From Erythrocercus mccallii (taxonomy: Eukaryota; Chordata; Aves; Passeriformes; Dicruridae), in the NCBI GenBank assembly GCA_013397435.1, contig VZRG01001600.1, positions 1 to 64,000 on the forward strand: DNA of 64,000 bases. The letters are read 5' to 3'. Below are positions 42,301-57,300 of this stretch, piece by piece (position 1 is the stretch's first letter; every line of letters starts with the position of its first letter). The notes beneath the pieces were generated by a model. That model ran no database searches. It worked only from the letters and a program-made list of their open reading frames with translations, and had not been told where the DNA came from. Made by a program: the position numbers and the translations under genes.

Positions 42301-45300
42301 GAAAGGTTTCTGCAAATATTTTTGCCTGAGGAAGGTGAAGAAAAAAGCTTCTCAATTAATAAATGAAAAGCTAAAGCTAAAGTGACCTAAGTTCATGTGC
42401 AGGGAATTAGCTTAAAGTTACAAAGCAAATGACTGCACACAAAATATAAAAAAATATTAAATTACCAACAGACCCAGTCAAATAATTTCAATTATGGAAT
42501 TCTAATATTCATTTTCATAAGAACTATGCAGCAAGTAGTCTAAAGAAAGCAATATATCACACAGTTGCAGGAGGCAATGATGCAATTCAGTTACAATTTG
42601 TGTTAATATTCAAAAAGTAGCAAAACTCAGGTTTTAAGGTTTTTGTAGTACTACATTCAATCAGCTGGGGAGAAAGTATCATTAGATAATGCCATCTATT
42701 ATTAGAAAAACTAAGCCATAATCAGTTTTTTTTAAAAAGCTGAAAAAACCCCAATACACTGACCAAATCAAATAAAGACTGAGGAAAAGGAGCATGAAAA
42801 CTGATTTTCCTTAGCTACATTCCTGACAAGGAAAGACATGATTTGATTTTACCTCTAAATTTTATTTTGCTTAGAAATAAAGAATATCTCACCATGCAAA
42901 ACCATAACTCAGTGGATGATACTTGACAATCTTGTCATTAAGCAAGAAAAATGTTGTTACAAAGCTGTTTCCAAATTTCCTGATCACTGTTCTCTATACA
43001 TCAGTGACAGACGTAGGAATGAGAATCCTGTCTTTTAAAACAATTACATACATTGGAAATCACTTAGCACTGTACAGGTGTTTCATACTCATCAACATCT
43101 GCAAAATTATGTTAAAAAAAGTTCTAATCTGTACTATGCTATCACAAACACTGCTAAGATACTGTAAAACAACTACTTGTAAAAACAAATCTACTTTCTA
43201 TATTCCCACAATTTAAATAAATACGGTGTCTACAGAAGGCAACTGAACAACTTTATCAATGAAAGATGGATTCCAGAGTTTAACCTTTCAAGCTATACTT
43301 AATCGACTCAATTTTGCTTCAGTGTTATGAGTCATATACATACCTTTCTGGTGCATCTAAGACTTTAATCACAAATGGATATTCTCATTAAGATTTCCTT
43401 AGTTTTTTAAAATGAACTGAGACCTTCAATAGTCTACAGTTTAAGCAGTGAATCTGTGCAGTACTTTCTTCTCTAAAATTATTAGCTCAACACTGACTGC
43501 TAAGTTAGCAGAGCTATGTTGCCTAAAATACAGTAATTTAATCAGACAAGACAAGATCTTTTCTAAACCAGTTTTTGGGGTTTTTTTACAGGATCACAGA
43601 ATGGTTAAGGTTGGAAATGACCTCTGAAAGTCATCTAGTAAAACCCCTGGCTCAAGCAGGGCCACCTAGACTGCCCAGGCCAGTTTTACACTGTGAAGTC
43701 ACTGAACATATGACAGTATAAAAGCCACATACTCCAATTACTGTTATTATTATGTAGCAAACACAAATAAGTCCCATGCTTCCTGCAAGAAACAGTACAG
43801 AAAACACACCCTTTCAGAGCAGTGTTACCCACTTTTTTCCAATTCACACAGAATTGGTAGAATCTTCATATGCCAAAAGAAATCTTCCTCTTCCCATTCA
43901 TTTATTCTTGTTTCATCCTTTAGGCCTTCAAAATACATTCAAAACAAAAGCACACATACAGTGAAGGTTTCACTTTCTACAATAATAAATAGCTACAAAT
44001 ACTTATTCATTAATCAGAAAAAATCTAAAAATGTCATGTTTTGCTATATTCTGGGTTACTCTATGAATTCAAGCTTTTCTTTTTATTTACATGTTCTCAA
44101 AAATAAACATTTCAAACAAAACTAGATGGATAAGTGGTTTGATATGTAAAGCTGTACTGTAAAGCTTTTGTTTGCTAACATTAATGTTTAATTTGATCAC
44201 TGAATTGGAAGGTAATGACTACGTAAACATCAAAGTGTCCTACTATTTTTCAGGTCTGTGTTCACGTGACAGCTTATTATTTGTTTTTAAAAAAGGCATA
44301 CTAGAGACAATCCTCTAGGATTGTAGAATTTTACCTAGTACACATGCATGATATTACACTAAGCTTGATTAACTGACTGGTCAGTTAGGGAAAAGTCCTG
44401 TTAGTTATTACATCCTGTTAGCAATTCTAGCTACTTCATGCAATTAGTTTTGCAAACTTCATGACTAAACTTTTACAAAATGTATGTTCCTTTCCTGTTC
44501 CTTATTGCATTCAGCAGTTTTTCACATGGCAACCTGTGAAATGAATATTAAACTACAGATATGTGAAAGATATTTTGCCTCCAAAAAACATGTCAGAAAT
44601 CTTCAAAGCAACCACCTCTCATTGTTCTTGGCCGCTCTCAGCCAAATATCCCTGTGACTGAGCAAAAGCTACTCTTCACTACCAGAAACCTTGTCCACGT
44701 CACAAAGACAGTTTTAAAGAATATTTGAGCTTTTTTTGTACTTGGCTTCAAAAAGAAAATACAAAAAAACCTGTATCGCAGACAGCAAGTCAAAAATTGG
44801 TAGACTTAAAAACCAGTGGACTAGAATTTTTATGGAAACAAGACTGAGAGCATGGATCTCTTTTCAGATTTGACAAGGAAGTTGGTGAAAACACGCTTCA
44901 TTAAAAAATGGAATCCAGGATTGACTTTCATATGGTTGCAGTATCACTGGGAGTTATTCTGACTTGCTGAACATCCTTTACACCCCTACCCAGTATTTTG
45001 TGAAGTGACAAAATTCTGGCTTTGATCATTGGGCCACTGTAGATGGAGAGCCAGAGTTTCTGTGAAACTCAAGATGTAAAGGATCTAACAGCTGCTTACA
45101 AGGTGCCTGTAGCCATGTGTTTGGAGTTCAAGACTGGGTTAGGCTCTTTATCTTGCAAGCAAGCAAAGTTGTCATAAAGACAGGGTCTGGTTTGTGGTGT
45201 TGCTTTTGCTTTGAGGTTTTTTTAATACAGAAATAAAAGTCACACAACTCTACTAAATAACACTAAGAAAGCCATTAAGACTGGATTATACACATTTTTT

Positions 45301-48300
45301 TAAGTGACAGATTCGTCAAAAATCTCTCCTGTTATTCATTACTAGCTCTTGCATTTAAAGGACAATGTAAATTCTTACACAAACATGAAGAAACAAAAAA
45401 ATACTATACTACCTGAGAACACCAATAATAAGAGGTTTGCATCACAAGAACGGTATCTCAGACCTTAAAACAGTGACTGTCTATTGGCATTACTTAGAAC
45501 AGTAAAACAATTTAAAAACTTCCTATTTTAAAAGCTTGCTCTTTAGAAAATAATCCAGACTCTTTCTTTTTTTTGGTCTATATTAACTCTCTACCTACAT
45601 CTTACAAACAATCTATTAAACATACCTATTTCAAAAGATTATTAAAAACTGCTGCTACTTCATGAGTAATACACTATATTTGTTATCTATATTATATGTA
45701 AGTACATTATTAGCAAATGTTATTTTATTGTTACTATTTTGCATACCATTTTTTATTTTCTAGATCAGCTCAATCAATTTAAACTGATGAGTAACCTAAT
45801 TAAAAAAACACTATGCAGTGTTTGCAATGAAGTGAAAATTCTGCTCTGGATAATGTAAAAGTATAGCTGAAATGAGAACAGTAGAATAGTGTGCACTCTT
45901 CCTTCCTGCCACAAAACCCACATATTGACTCAATTATTTCTTTTATTTTCTATCTGTAGCTCCCTCTCTTAAACTGAAAGATGGGACTGACTTTTTAAAC
46001 TACACATATACTTAACTTCATTAGGCAAGAAATAGAAAACATCAGGCATGCATTTGCAGGTAGAGCCAAACTTTTCACTTAAAAAAATACCAAAGCCATT
46101 TAATTTTCAGTTCAGAATGAAAAGAACAGATGTTTTATGTACTACTCTGCTTCACTTGTCTGACATTCATCAGAAGAATACAGCAAACTGAAAGTCATAA
46201 TGGCATAATTTTTTTTAAAAAGTATCTCTTATACCTAAGTAAAAAAGAAGATAATCAGCTTTTACTAAACAGTATTAATCCTAGCAATAAGAATGACCAG
46301 ACAACACACGACTACAAAGAAAAGCAACATTACTAAATTGTATGTGTCTCAGTCCTGGGAGATTTTTTAAGCTGTTGATTAAAAGTTAGGGTACTAGCTC
46401 TATTTAAAATATTGCAGAAGCTGTCCAGAACTTTCTAATACAGCAAAGCACAATTCAACAGAAAAAATACCCATGCAAAAGAATGCAGCAAATTCAAGTT
46501 GGTTGTCTCAGTTTTTCATAGGTCTTAACCACTGCTTTGCATTCTGGTAAAAAAAAAATCACTAATCAGTCTACATTTATTGGTTGCTGTTTTTAGCATG
46601 TAAATACAAGAGCCTTAGCAACACTGAGCTTTCAAAAGCTGAGTACTGCCTGACTTATAATGTTTAGCCTTTTCACTGAATACTGAGTGGCCAAGAATAG
46701 ATCAATATTAAAACAGTCTACCTCCTCTCTAAAATGCCAAAGCATAAACACAATTCATATCAGAAAATATAAATAATTTGTAAAGGAACACTCCACCCAG
46801 AATCCCATTGTAGAGAAGAAATTATGGAGAATTCCTAGTGCTATCCCACTTTTTACTGTGAGATTAAAGATGAAGCACATACAAACTAAGGAAGCTACAT
46901 AATGTTAAGAAAAGTAGATGTTAAAAGAAACAATCCTAAAAACACACTTTATATTTTCAGTAACATCAATAAAATAGCTCAAACAAACTAAAAGGCTTAT
47001 AAGTATACTAACTTGCATGACATGGTAAATACTCTATGTTTCTCATAAGGAAATTAGACCAGAGCACAGTACAGCCTTTGACAGAATGATCTGGAATAAC
47101 AGAATTTCTCAGTTCTAGAAATATAGTAATAAAACATAATAACAGCACAGTAGAAACTTCAGGTTTCCATACCAGACTCTCATATATGCACTTGTGATGT
47201 ATGAAATGTGCCAGCTATGAGGAAATATTATTAAAATCTGTTATGGAAAATTAGCAAAATGCATTCCTACACAGCAATCCAAAATCTGTTTCTTCAGATA
47301 ATACAGGCTGGCATAATTTTATTAGTTTCTGTACAACTATGACAGATTACAAAAACTGATGGGTAAATAGAGTATTAATGGATTGGCAAATTCTTAAGTC
47401 TAGATATGGGAAAAGCAAGATAGAAAATACCAAGAGATTTTTAGAGTGAAGATCTCTTGAATATTGTTTCTCTTTACTAAGAACAGTAAAAAAACCCAAT
47501 ATATCTAGAAAACCAAAAATATTGTACAGTGAATAATAAATAATAATATTGACAAATCACAAATTTAGTCAAAGAACTAGATTATTTCTATTTGACTGCA
47601 TTCCACATTTCTGAATGTAGATTGAAATTCCTTGTACCTGTTACTCTTCTCTCCTGGCCTGAAGTCCTTGGCTGTGATGACTTTTTGCCAGGCTCTTTCA
47701 TCTGGTCACTAAAAGATACAATATGGACGCACAAAAGCATTATCAGAAAACTGTGCTCAAAATGCTTGTTCTTTCACACCCATTGAATTGTGAATATTAA
47801 TAACTAATTGGAAAAGATTATGTTATGTTACTAAGTTAGTAAGTTAGCTCATTAAAAGTTACATGAAAAAGTTACATGAAATACAACCTCCTCCTGTACA
47901 TACTACAGAAAGCTCCTTCAAAAATACTGACATATTCACACCACAAGAGGTCACCATTATGGAACACAAAAATGAAAGCATTTCAGCTTGCTCAATAAAC
48001 TGAAAGATGAACCAAACTAAATTCAGAAAGAGACAATTTCTATTTTACCATAATTTACCATTAAATGAATATAAAACTCAACTAACTTAAAACTGTAAGT
48101 TCATCCATTCACAAGAACACTATTTTTTTTCCAGACAGGATTAACACTTTTAAAACATTTAATGAGAAGACCTTTCAAAGATTCAAACATTTGAGTAACC
48201 TTTAAAGTATATATTAGATTTTCTTGGTCTTCCAGTGAACCACTGCTAACTGTGTAGTGATTACTAGTTCTGTTAGTACAAGAAACAGATATTTTGCCAT

Positions 48301-51300
48301 TTCTATTGTTTTACAAAATAATGCTATAATTCTTGCTGATTTTATGGTCAGTCTTTCTTTGGACAGAGGAAACTACTACATACATCTATAATAAATTTAT
48401 TTATTTATTTATTTATTCTGTCTGCCTAGCTACACATTCAAGCTGCACTGATCTAAAAGAAATATACAACATGTAGACTCTCTGCTATCAAACTGGAATA
48501 ATTTCTTCTTTTCAAAGAGGGAAGTCTTAATCTATGTTTTCTATTCTCAGTGTACGTTTAACACCTCTTATTCCATTTAAAGTTCATGTACCAACACAAC
48601 CTAATCTCCTGAACTCCCTTCTAAAGATGACAGTAGTGTGTTAGCTACGTTATTTCAATTTCTTTTAACCAGGTAATTTAGTTGTTCTAAGGCTTAAAGC
48701 TAAACTGTTGTTTAAGTAGTTTGCTGGATTGGTGCCTAAATCCTGTCTGTCAGTCCAGACAGAAGACATAAATCATCCTATCAACAGATGGAGACATAAA
48801 ATAAGAGAATAAAAGACAAAGCTCTTGCAAGATCAGTTCCCTACAAAAGGGACTGGACAGGTCACTGTGATCAGTCAAAAATTTCCCAAGCAATCACATT
48901 ACAGAGGAACAGTTGCTTCATTATAGCTAATAGTGAATAATGCTTCATTTTTACAGTATGAGGATTTAAGTGCTTCAAAATCCAAATGCTTACACAAACT
49001 GCCTTGAAATTATTTCAGCTCATATATAGCAATTTCTACTCCTCTGGGGAAGAAATAAAGAAAAAAAGAGCAGCACTAGCATCTCTAAAATTGTCTGACA
49101 TCTCTAACAAAGAAGGGATTTAGAGCACACATTATAGACAGTTCAGTGTATTGGCAGAAATAAAAATTTAATTCCGTTTCTATGAATGTCTTGTCCTACA
49201 AACTTTAAAAGTTTCAGAAATGTTTCTACAAGACGCAGCCGCCCCTGAAATCAATACTACAACTTGAAGGAACATTGGATAAGCAAGAGAACGTCAGTCA
49301 CCTTATACTAAACATAGCTGTACCTTCATCAGTACCTTCAGAATTGTGTGTAGGCATGATGGTACTACATGCCTATATGAATATGGATGCTTGAATTTAC
49401 TTTCCTGAGAGAGTTTTGTAACTATATCCTATATCCTGTCTGTACCTCTTCCCTGAAAATGTAAATCCAGGATGAATCCAAGAAACTCTGGGAAGACAAT
49501 CCTATGAGTTTGTTGGAAGCAAAAGCAGATTAATATAAAAAGCCACTGAAAAAAAGGATGAGTTAACTTACCTGATAGGAACTTCACACGTGCAAGATGC
49601 AGAGTAAGACCACGTCAATTGTGCATGAAAAGAAGTTGGGTTGGAATCTATTGTTTTTTTAAACACCAGTATCAACCGGTTTAGAGACTTAAATTAGTAG
49701 GAAAGCAAATTGTTCTGTGAATACTAGCAGTACAAACCATCTATGCTTTTGGGAAACATCCTTGTAAGTCACCCGCACTTCCATTATTTTCAGATAATGA
49801 ATACACTAAATAACTATATAAATGGGAATGGTTGGTGGCCAGTCTTATCTTTAGGGAATATATACAATTCAGGAATTCTGTGAGAGATTATAAAATCCCT
49901 TTACATATCTTTACCACTCTGCCACCTTCATTTTAGTTGCACAGACTTTCAGTTCGTTATCTTTACATTTTCATTTAGGACTGAAACTCAAATAGAAGTA
50001 TCTTATTAAGAACAATGCAGTTAAAATATAATCAACCTATTCCAAAAAATAAGTCACCTACTATTGAAGGGAGCTGGCTTGTCATGAGAATGGTTGCCTT
50101 GGAAACAAAGTCAATTGGCAGAAATCTGATCGTCTGATAAGGGGCTCATCAAGAAATCAACTGACAGAGGCTCTGATGATTTACAGAAGAAAAAGGACTT
50201 GGCAACTGGATCATTTTTATCCCTCTCACATAAAAGAAATCATAGTAGCCTCAATGAAGAACACTGCTTTCTTGAATGTACACAATGTGAGGACTTCCAA
50301 AAAGAAAGTGACCCTGTACTGCAGTAGTGTGGTGTGGTGGGTTGACCTTGGACAGATGCCAGGTGCCCAATCACACCACTCTTTTCACTCCCCTCCTCAG
50401 CAGGACCAAGGGCAGAAACAAGATGGAGAAAAACCCATGGGTCAAGACAAAAACAGTTCAATAAAGCAAAAGCAAAGGCCACTTGCAGAAGCAAAGGAAA
50501 ACAAAGAATTTATGCTCAACTTCTCACCAGTAGGCAATGTCCAGCCATTTCCAAGGAAGTAGGGCTTGAGTACACGTAGTGATTGCTCTGGAGAACAAAC
50601 CTCACAGTAATAAATGCCCCTCCACTTCCTTTGTCTTAGCTTTCATTGCTGAGCAGACATCACACATTATGGAATCCCTTTGGTCAGTCTTGTCCAGCTG
50701 TCCTGGTTATGTCCCTTCAAAAGGCCTTGCCCACCCCGAGCCTACTGGTGACAGGCTTGTGTTGGAGAGACAATGCTGATGCTGTGGAGTGCTGCTCAGC
50801 AGTAGCCAAAATCCTGGTGTGTTATCAACAACACCCTTCCAGCTACCAATGCAAAGCACAGCACTGTGAGGGATGCTCCAGGGAAAATTAACTCCGTCTC
50901 AGTCAGACCCAATGCATGTTCAGTACTTTCCCCTGGTGAAAGAATGGCTAATTAAGTGAAAGCTGCATTTATTAAGAAATTCTGCATGTTGAGACATTTA
51001 CTTGCTTGTTCTTGCCATGAGCCTCTTGTTAATAGTAAATCTGCAAAATCTCACCCTTCCACAGTACTCCAGAGAAAACTACATTTCTACAAACTAAATC
51101 CCAGAGGCAAAGAATTGAACTAGTAATCTCCAAAGAAGCTGCACACAACAGCAAGGTTTGAATCACAAATGTGAAAGTAAATTCCCAATGAAGGAACACT
51201 GCTTGGGCTCCTTCCTCACAGCATACCTTAAACATCTGAGAATCTGGCTACCTGTTTACCTGCCGAACAGAGTCTGGCAACAGGCCTGAATTTTGTTTCA

Positions 51301-54300
51301 CACTGTCCTTCAGATTTAGACCCTTAGCATAATCCCTGCTACAGTTTTGGCTCAATAAAGGTGTTATTTTCCTTGACAAACACCTGGGCATAAGGCACAG
51401 ATAAGCAGAGGTAGGGACATTCCCAGACACTACCCTGCATGTGGGTATTAAATATAGGGAGGTAATTAAAACTAGTTTCATTGTATTAACATAACCTATG
51501 ACACTGCAGATAGCCACCAAGCCAGAGACTTACTCCTTTGTTTAATTTTTGTTAATTATTAGTAGAGATGTATCACTGGTACCTCTGATTTTTTAGTTAC
51601 CAGTTAAGAGGGACACATGGCCCAATACTAATAAGTTAATGCTTCTCTACAGAATTGTATCTATCAAGCACCTGTGGTCAGTGAGGTAGCAAAGCTCAAC
51701 TAGAACAAAATGAGAACACGACCATCTTTTCTGAATTGTCCAGCTTCAAAGCATTCCCTCTTGACATTACCCTCTCCTCATGGTAAGGGTCCTGTAACAT
51801 CTTACATATCCTTACAGCTTTGGGAGGCAAAACTAGGTAACAAAGTGGGAGAAGAAGAGAGAAGCACAGTAACTGAGATAACGTAATAAAGAATGAAGAA
51901 TATACAGGTTACTTTTCAAAGAGAAGAGTAGGAATAAAGAGGAATGAGAAAAAGATGAGGGCAGTAGGAATGGAAAACGTAAGTCCCATAGCATCTCCTT
52001 CTGCAACTGCCAAAGGCCTCACACAACTTTGCTCATCCAGACATTAGGAGCCTCTCCTTTTGCACCTATGTAAACTCTATCTATGGACTCTCTCCTAAAG
52101 CAGAGACAGGAATTGGGACTATCCCATGTAAACCAGAACCTGAACAGATTCTTAAAAAGGCAGAGAGCTGCAAACACACATATGGTGCATAGCATACCCT
52201 GAGTAAATGCTGTAAGGAAGCCCTAGACTCTAGACACGATCTGATGTCTGGAAACAGATTTCTTTTCCATTTTTAAACATGCCCTTTTTATTAAGCCAAA
52301 GAACTCTAATTATGAGCACATGATTTCTACACATCTGTAACTGCAGAGTCCTTTCTATATCTATAGAACCACCATGCTCATCGTTAATTCCTCAGAAGCA
52401 AATCTAAGGTCCAGATAGTTTAATTGTTTAACCTTAGAGCCCTTTTATTTTTGGTCTTTATTTTGTTAAGGTAAACAAATCTTTTTTCTTCCATTTTCCC
52501 CTCACAGTCATTCAGTTTCTCCCCAATGTATTTTCCTTCATTCACCCCCTTCAGCTCCCATAAAATCCCTTTTCTTAGTTTATTTAAAATCCAAAAATGT
52601 GACTGAAATTTTTACAAATTTTATTTTGGATCCTTGATATACCAATGTTTTCAGGTCTGCAAAAGTCTAGGAAAGCAATTTCTAACTTTTCACAAAGCTC
52701 TAAAAACAGTCTAGGCACTGCAGTAGATGCAGACTGTTTATACATAAATACAAGCACTGAACATCTGATTTTACCAACATACATTGTGTGTGTTGGAAAG
52801 CCAGACATGATGTATCTACACCCAAAAATCAAGACATTTCACTAAGTGTTAGGAAGAACAGATTTCAAGCAATGCTAAGCAGATCCTGAGGGCCTGTTCA
52901 GGCAAGCCAGATGTATCAAAATTACTACTAGGCACAAAGGTGTTCTTAGAGACTAGATCAGAGTTCAGTTCCCTTGATTGTGGATAATCCTTAAACAGAC
53001 AAGCCATTTAGAAAGAATGTTATTTGAGATTTTACACGCCCGTATTTTCAGTGTGACTACACATCTACACTGTAATCTGGTTTTATTTTTATTGCTAGCA
53101 CTGTCCAGGACGGCATGCCTTATACTGATAAGGATCATTTGGCTATTTAAGCAGCTGAGTGCTTTTCTTTCAACCCAAGATTCACAATTCTATATGGACT
53201 ACAAAGGGAAAAGCTGCAAGGAGGTGTTGTGGAAATATATACACCCAATAAATCCCTTAAAAGAACTGACAGAGGTTAAATAGTTTTTCCTGTTTTGAGT
53301 GCTTGCCATGGGGGAGAAGAAAGAGCCCTTGTCACACAATCAATGATGGTGTCACAATGCACCCTCCTCCCTCCAGGTATTGAAAGACGTTGGTAAGAAC
53401 CCCTGCCAAGCCTTCTCTTCTCCATGCTAAACAGTGCCAGATCTCTTAGCCATTCCTCATACAAAGGATTCCTTCACATCTTAGTAGCTGGAATCCCTCC
53501 TGCCATTTTATATCTCTATTGCACTGGGGAGCCTGGAGCTGGTCCCAGCAGCCCAGGTGTAGTGGAGGTTTTCAAGACGCAAATGAACAAGGTGCTAGAT
53601 AATCTCATCTACTCTCTTTTCCACAAAAGATTGGGCCAAATGATCTTCTGAGGTCTCTCCCATCCTGAGCTGTTCTATGAACTTGGTCTACACAGACCTC
53701 CAGGTCTTTTTCTGCAAAGCTGCCTCTGAGCTGGATTGCTCCCAGTATGTAATGGTGCCCAGGGCTGTTCCTGCCCAGATGCACAACTTTGCATTTTTCT
53801 TTGTTAAACTGCATCACATTCCTGTCAAATCATTTCCCCAGCATGCTGAGGCACCTCTGGACAACCCTCTGGTGTATCAGCCAATGAGCTGTTTGTCTAT
53901 TGACTGCCAATTAGCACTTCTTCTAAATTATTCAGAACTGTGGTCTCATAAACAGCCCATCAGATCTCTTGCCAGGAGCACTGTGGAGCGCTGTTGCAAA
54001 GATATGTAGGGCTCTAGACCAGGTTTATCAGGGCACAGCGAAACTCAGCAGCTTTGTCTCAAAAAGAACAACGGTGGCTCCAGGGAAAGTTAAAGGAGCT
54101 AATGGTGATCCTGGGAATTACGGCACTAAGGACAACGGAGCAAACCCTGAGTCAGTAGCAAGGGACAAAGTGGTGCAAGGGCCCCAAGGCAAAAAGTCAG
54201 ATGTGGAGCTGCAGCAAGTGAGAGAAAACGCAATGGATCTTCTCAGAGCAGGTTCATTTACACAATGCTTCTAGGAGCTACTGCTTCAGAACACAATCTC

Positions 54301-57300
54301 CTGCTACCATGACTTTTCCACTCTAAGTGTTTAGCGATCAAGAAACAAGAGTTCTAACTCTAAACCAAAATTACTGATGTTAACAACAAGACATTGCTCT
54401 GTAGACTTTGAAAGGAAGTATAAACAACATCCCAGTATTTTTGCCAAAGCAACTAGTAGGAAGTGCTTTTCGCTTTTGGCAAAATGAGAAAAATTAGTAT
54501 TTTGTTTTGTCATTTACTCTCACAGAAATTAATTTTTCCACATATCAATTAACATTTGCATTTCTCATTAATCCCTTTATTCCAACTTCATTATAGTATC
54601 CAGATCTTTTATGTTGCCAGAAGGACATCAGAATTAGTTTCTGGTATTGTCATTCATTAGTTGAATGGTAGGGAATATGGTAGGGAATGTGTTTTTGTGG
54701 TTTTTATTACAAACCAACTGATTTATTCCTGACCCATATTTTGAAAAACACCCTATTCTTTTAGACAAAGAACTGACCTTCACTGAGACACTTAAGAGAG
54801 TCTGTCCCTATTTTGTCCAGCTACCACAGAATATTCCATTCTGTGATGTCATCTGAGAGACAAACAAGACAGATAAACACAATCTGGAAAAAAGACTTAA
54901 AGAAAAAAAAAAGCCTAGTATAATAGCTCAATTTTTAAAAACTGTTTCCCTTTCCAAAAAAACATTGGAGACAAAATTACTTGCAGACAGCTAGAAGATA
55001 TATAAAATAAAGTATTAAGCCAATTACACACAACTTGAGTCAATTTTATTTCTCAACCACAAAACTTCTCAAAAGCATGAAAATAATTCAAAAACTTGTA
55101 ATATGGGTGTCCTGAAATTATTTCAGGAAGTCTACAGGATTATAAGGAACACCATAAGAAGAAAAAAAAACAAAGGGAGTGAAAACTATAATCAAGTGTA
55201 TAACTGATACCACTGATACGAGAAAAGATAACTAGTAGAAAGACAACATAATTTGCAAAAATAATTGACAAATAGACCAACTACACTCTGAGTCATCCTA
55301 AAGGTGAGTAAATAACAATTCTATAAACACAGTCATGGGAATAGCTCATTTCTTTGAGAACTCCAGCACTAAAAAATACAGCATTTCTTATTTATACAGG
55401 CTGTTGATGGAGAACCTCATGCACATGTTAAACAGTATGACAAACAAATAATCAAGGCTGATGAAAAACCTCTATCCATAACCTTTTTATTCTTCACAAT
55501 CTTTGCATGTTGTCTAATACTGAAAATATTAACAGTATCTATTTGTGGCAGAGTATCTTTCGGCAACCAGACAACTGACAGTCTAATTCTAACCATAAAA
55601 AATATCTGAAACACTAGCCTAAATATATTTGAGTCTGAAAACCACATCTGCATCATCTTTCTAGCTTGAATCTTGCATAAGCATTGCATTTCTAAACAGA
55701 AAATTAATTAAAATTCATTATTACTACAAGTCTACCTGGACTGAACTGGCCTTCCTTCTTTACCCTTTGCGTGGCACATTTACCCATTCCAGAATTCCAA
55801 TTCAATTGGTATTAAGGACTTTCAAAACCTAGATCTCCCAGATTTGGAGACCCACAACACTGGCCTGAAACTTAGTACTAGAGTGGAAAGACTCTTTGGA
55901 GTGCACAGTAAAAGTAAGCCTACAATCCACTGTCTCTTTTGCAAGCTAAGAGACCAGAGATAACAGTTACCTCTTACCCTTTTCTTTAGAAGTCTATAAG
56001 AAGTTCTGAAAGAAAAGAATTTGTCTTTCCCAGTGTTCTCTCAGTATCCCTTAATCCTATACCAAACCAGGCACCTTCCTGAAAGGTTAGGTGTCACAAT
56101 CTGGAAAACAGTCTGTAGAAAGCTCTACCTGTGAAGGATTTCCCACCACTCAGTTGTTTCTTTCTGAAGTAAGTGATCTAAACAGCCAGTGGAACTGAGG
56201 CAGAAAGAGATAAAGATTAGTTGGGAGTAGATTAATTTCCTGTTTCTCTGTCTTTATGAGAATTCCAGAAGTTGTCAGTATAAATAATAATAAAAAAAGA
56301 AAAATAGAAAAATACTGAAAAAAGTCTTGAGAATCACCTACATCATACAACAAACCAATAGCCACACCATGTCACTCATTTCGAAAAAATCATCCAGAGG
56401 AAAACAGAATGGGTGTTCCCCTCAGGAAAAAAAGTATCTCTCCTCTATGGCAATCCTTTTTATTTGAAGAGAAAAAGAATGTATATTTTGACCACAGATG
56501 TGAAGGTAGTTTAAGCAATCAGAGAGAAGTGATTTCCAGTGGTCCCCTCCAACCTACCCTATTCTATGTATACATGATTCATTTTATCATTTAATCCTTT
56601 GCTTTTATAATTTTCTATTGAAATATTCCAAAACTCTAAAAAAAGTACAAGAATGAGAAACTGTTCTCATGGAAGGATAATATATTTCAAGGATACTGTA
56701 AAACAGGCATTTAATAAAGAGAGCAATGATGAGAGAAAATGAGGCACAGCATATCTTCTTCACAGCACCTGCTAATCCTTTTTTAGCTCTTTATAAAACT
56801 CACTTATTAAAAAAAAGAACAGGCCACTTGGGAATGAACTGTTTGCCTCCAAACTCTTCCTCACTCAAGGTACCTCTGCTTTTAAGAAGTCCTGGAATGA
56901 CATATAAGCTTTCAGAATACTGAGAAATTGGAGTAGGAAAAAAATCATCATCTTTTCTCACCAGGGAAACTGCTGCTCCTCATCAGCAAATCTGCCATCG
57001 CTGTTGACACTTCTGTTGAAATACATGAATGCAGAAAATATTTTAGAAGTTTCACTTCTATAGCAATCACAATAGATGGCAAGGCACAATGGTTAGAGGA
57101 AGATGTAAACAAAATTGAGCTTCCTTATGATTGCCAGAAATTGTTCCTAGGTTTCCTGAGGCACCATGTCAATAAATTCAATCTGCTTCAATTAATATAC
57201 CTATTCTATTATAACTAGAATTTATTTGCAAAATAGAATTGCAAACGAAATGGCAAATAACTTTTCCCCTCAAAAGGTCCTTTTCTTTTTTCCCCCCAGT

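Larger units (their letters stand above)
43926..56961 (-). other. ARMC2: ARMC2 large intron (13.0 kb)
   Basis: AT-rich. It holds a TTTA microsatellite (48396-48417), an endogenous-retrovirus LTR (about 50328-50916), a nested group of CR1 copies (about 53290-53935) and a short CR1 tail (about 56530-56575). No further ARMC2 coding segment is needed, because the exons on both sides join in phase and cover the human sequence. Confidence 0.8.

Noticed and set aside
49572..49652. A minus-strand segment ending in a strong donor (ATCAG|GTAAGT) with an open frame.
   Set aside because: It has no pyrimidine-rich acceptor, and the residues do not resemble ARMC2. The neighbouring exons already join in phase without it.
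50176..50562. A 128-codon open frame on the + strand.
   Set aside because: It runs from intron sequence into the retroviral LTR and includes non-coding LTR sequence, so it is a chance frame.
54772..54857. A minus-strand segment between a very good acceptor (GTCTCTCAG) and a GTCAGT donor, with a Trp-Asn motif.
   Set aside because: All three frames contain stop codons.
55775..55815. A minus-strand stretch reading IELEFWNG before a GTAAAT donor, resembling human EVFWN of ARMC2.
   Set aside because: The frame stops immediately upstream and there is no acceptor. The true counterpart of that human segment is the exon at 43833-43925.
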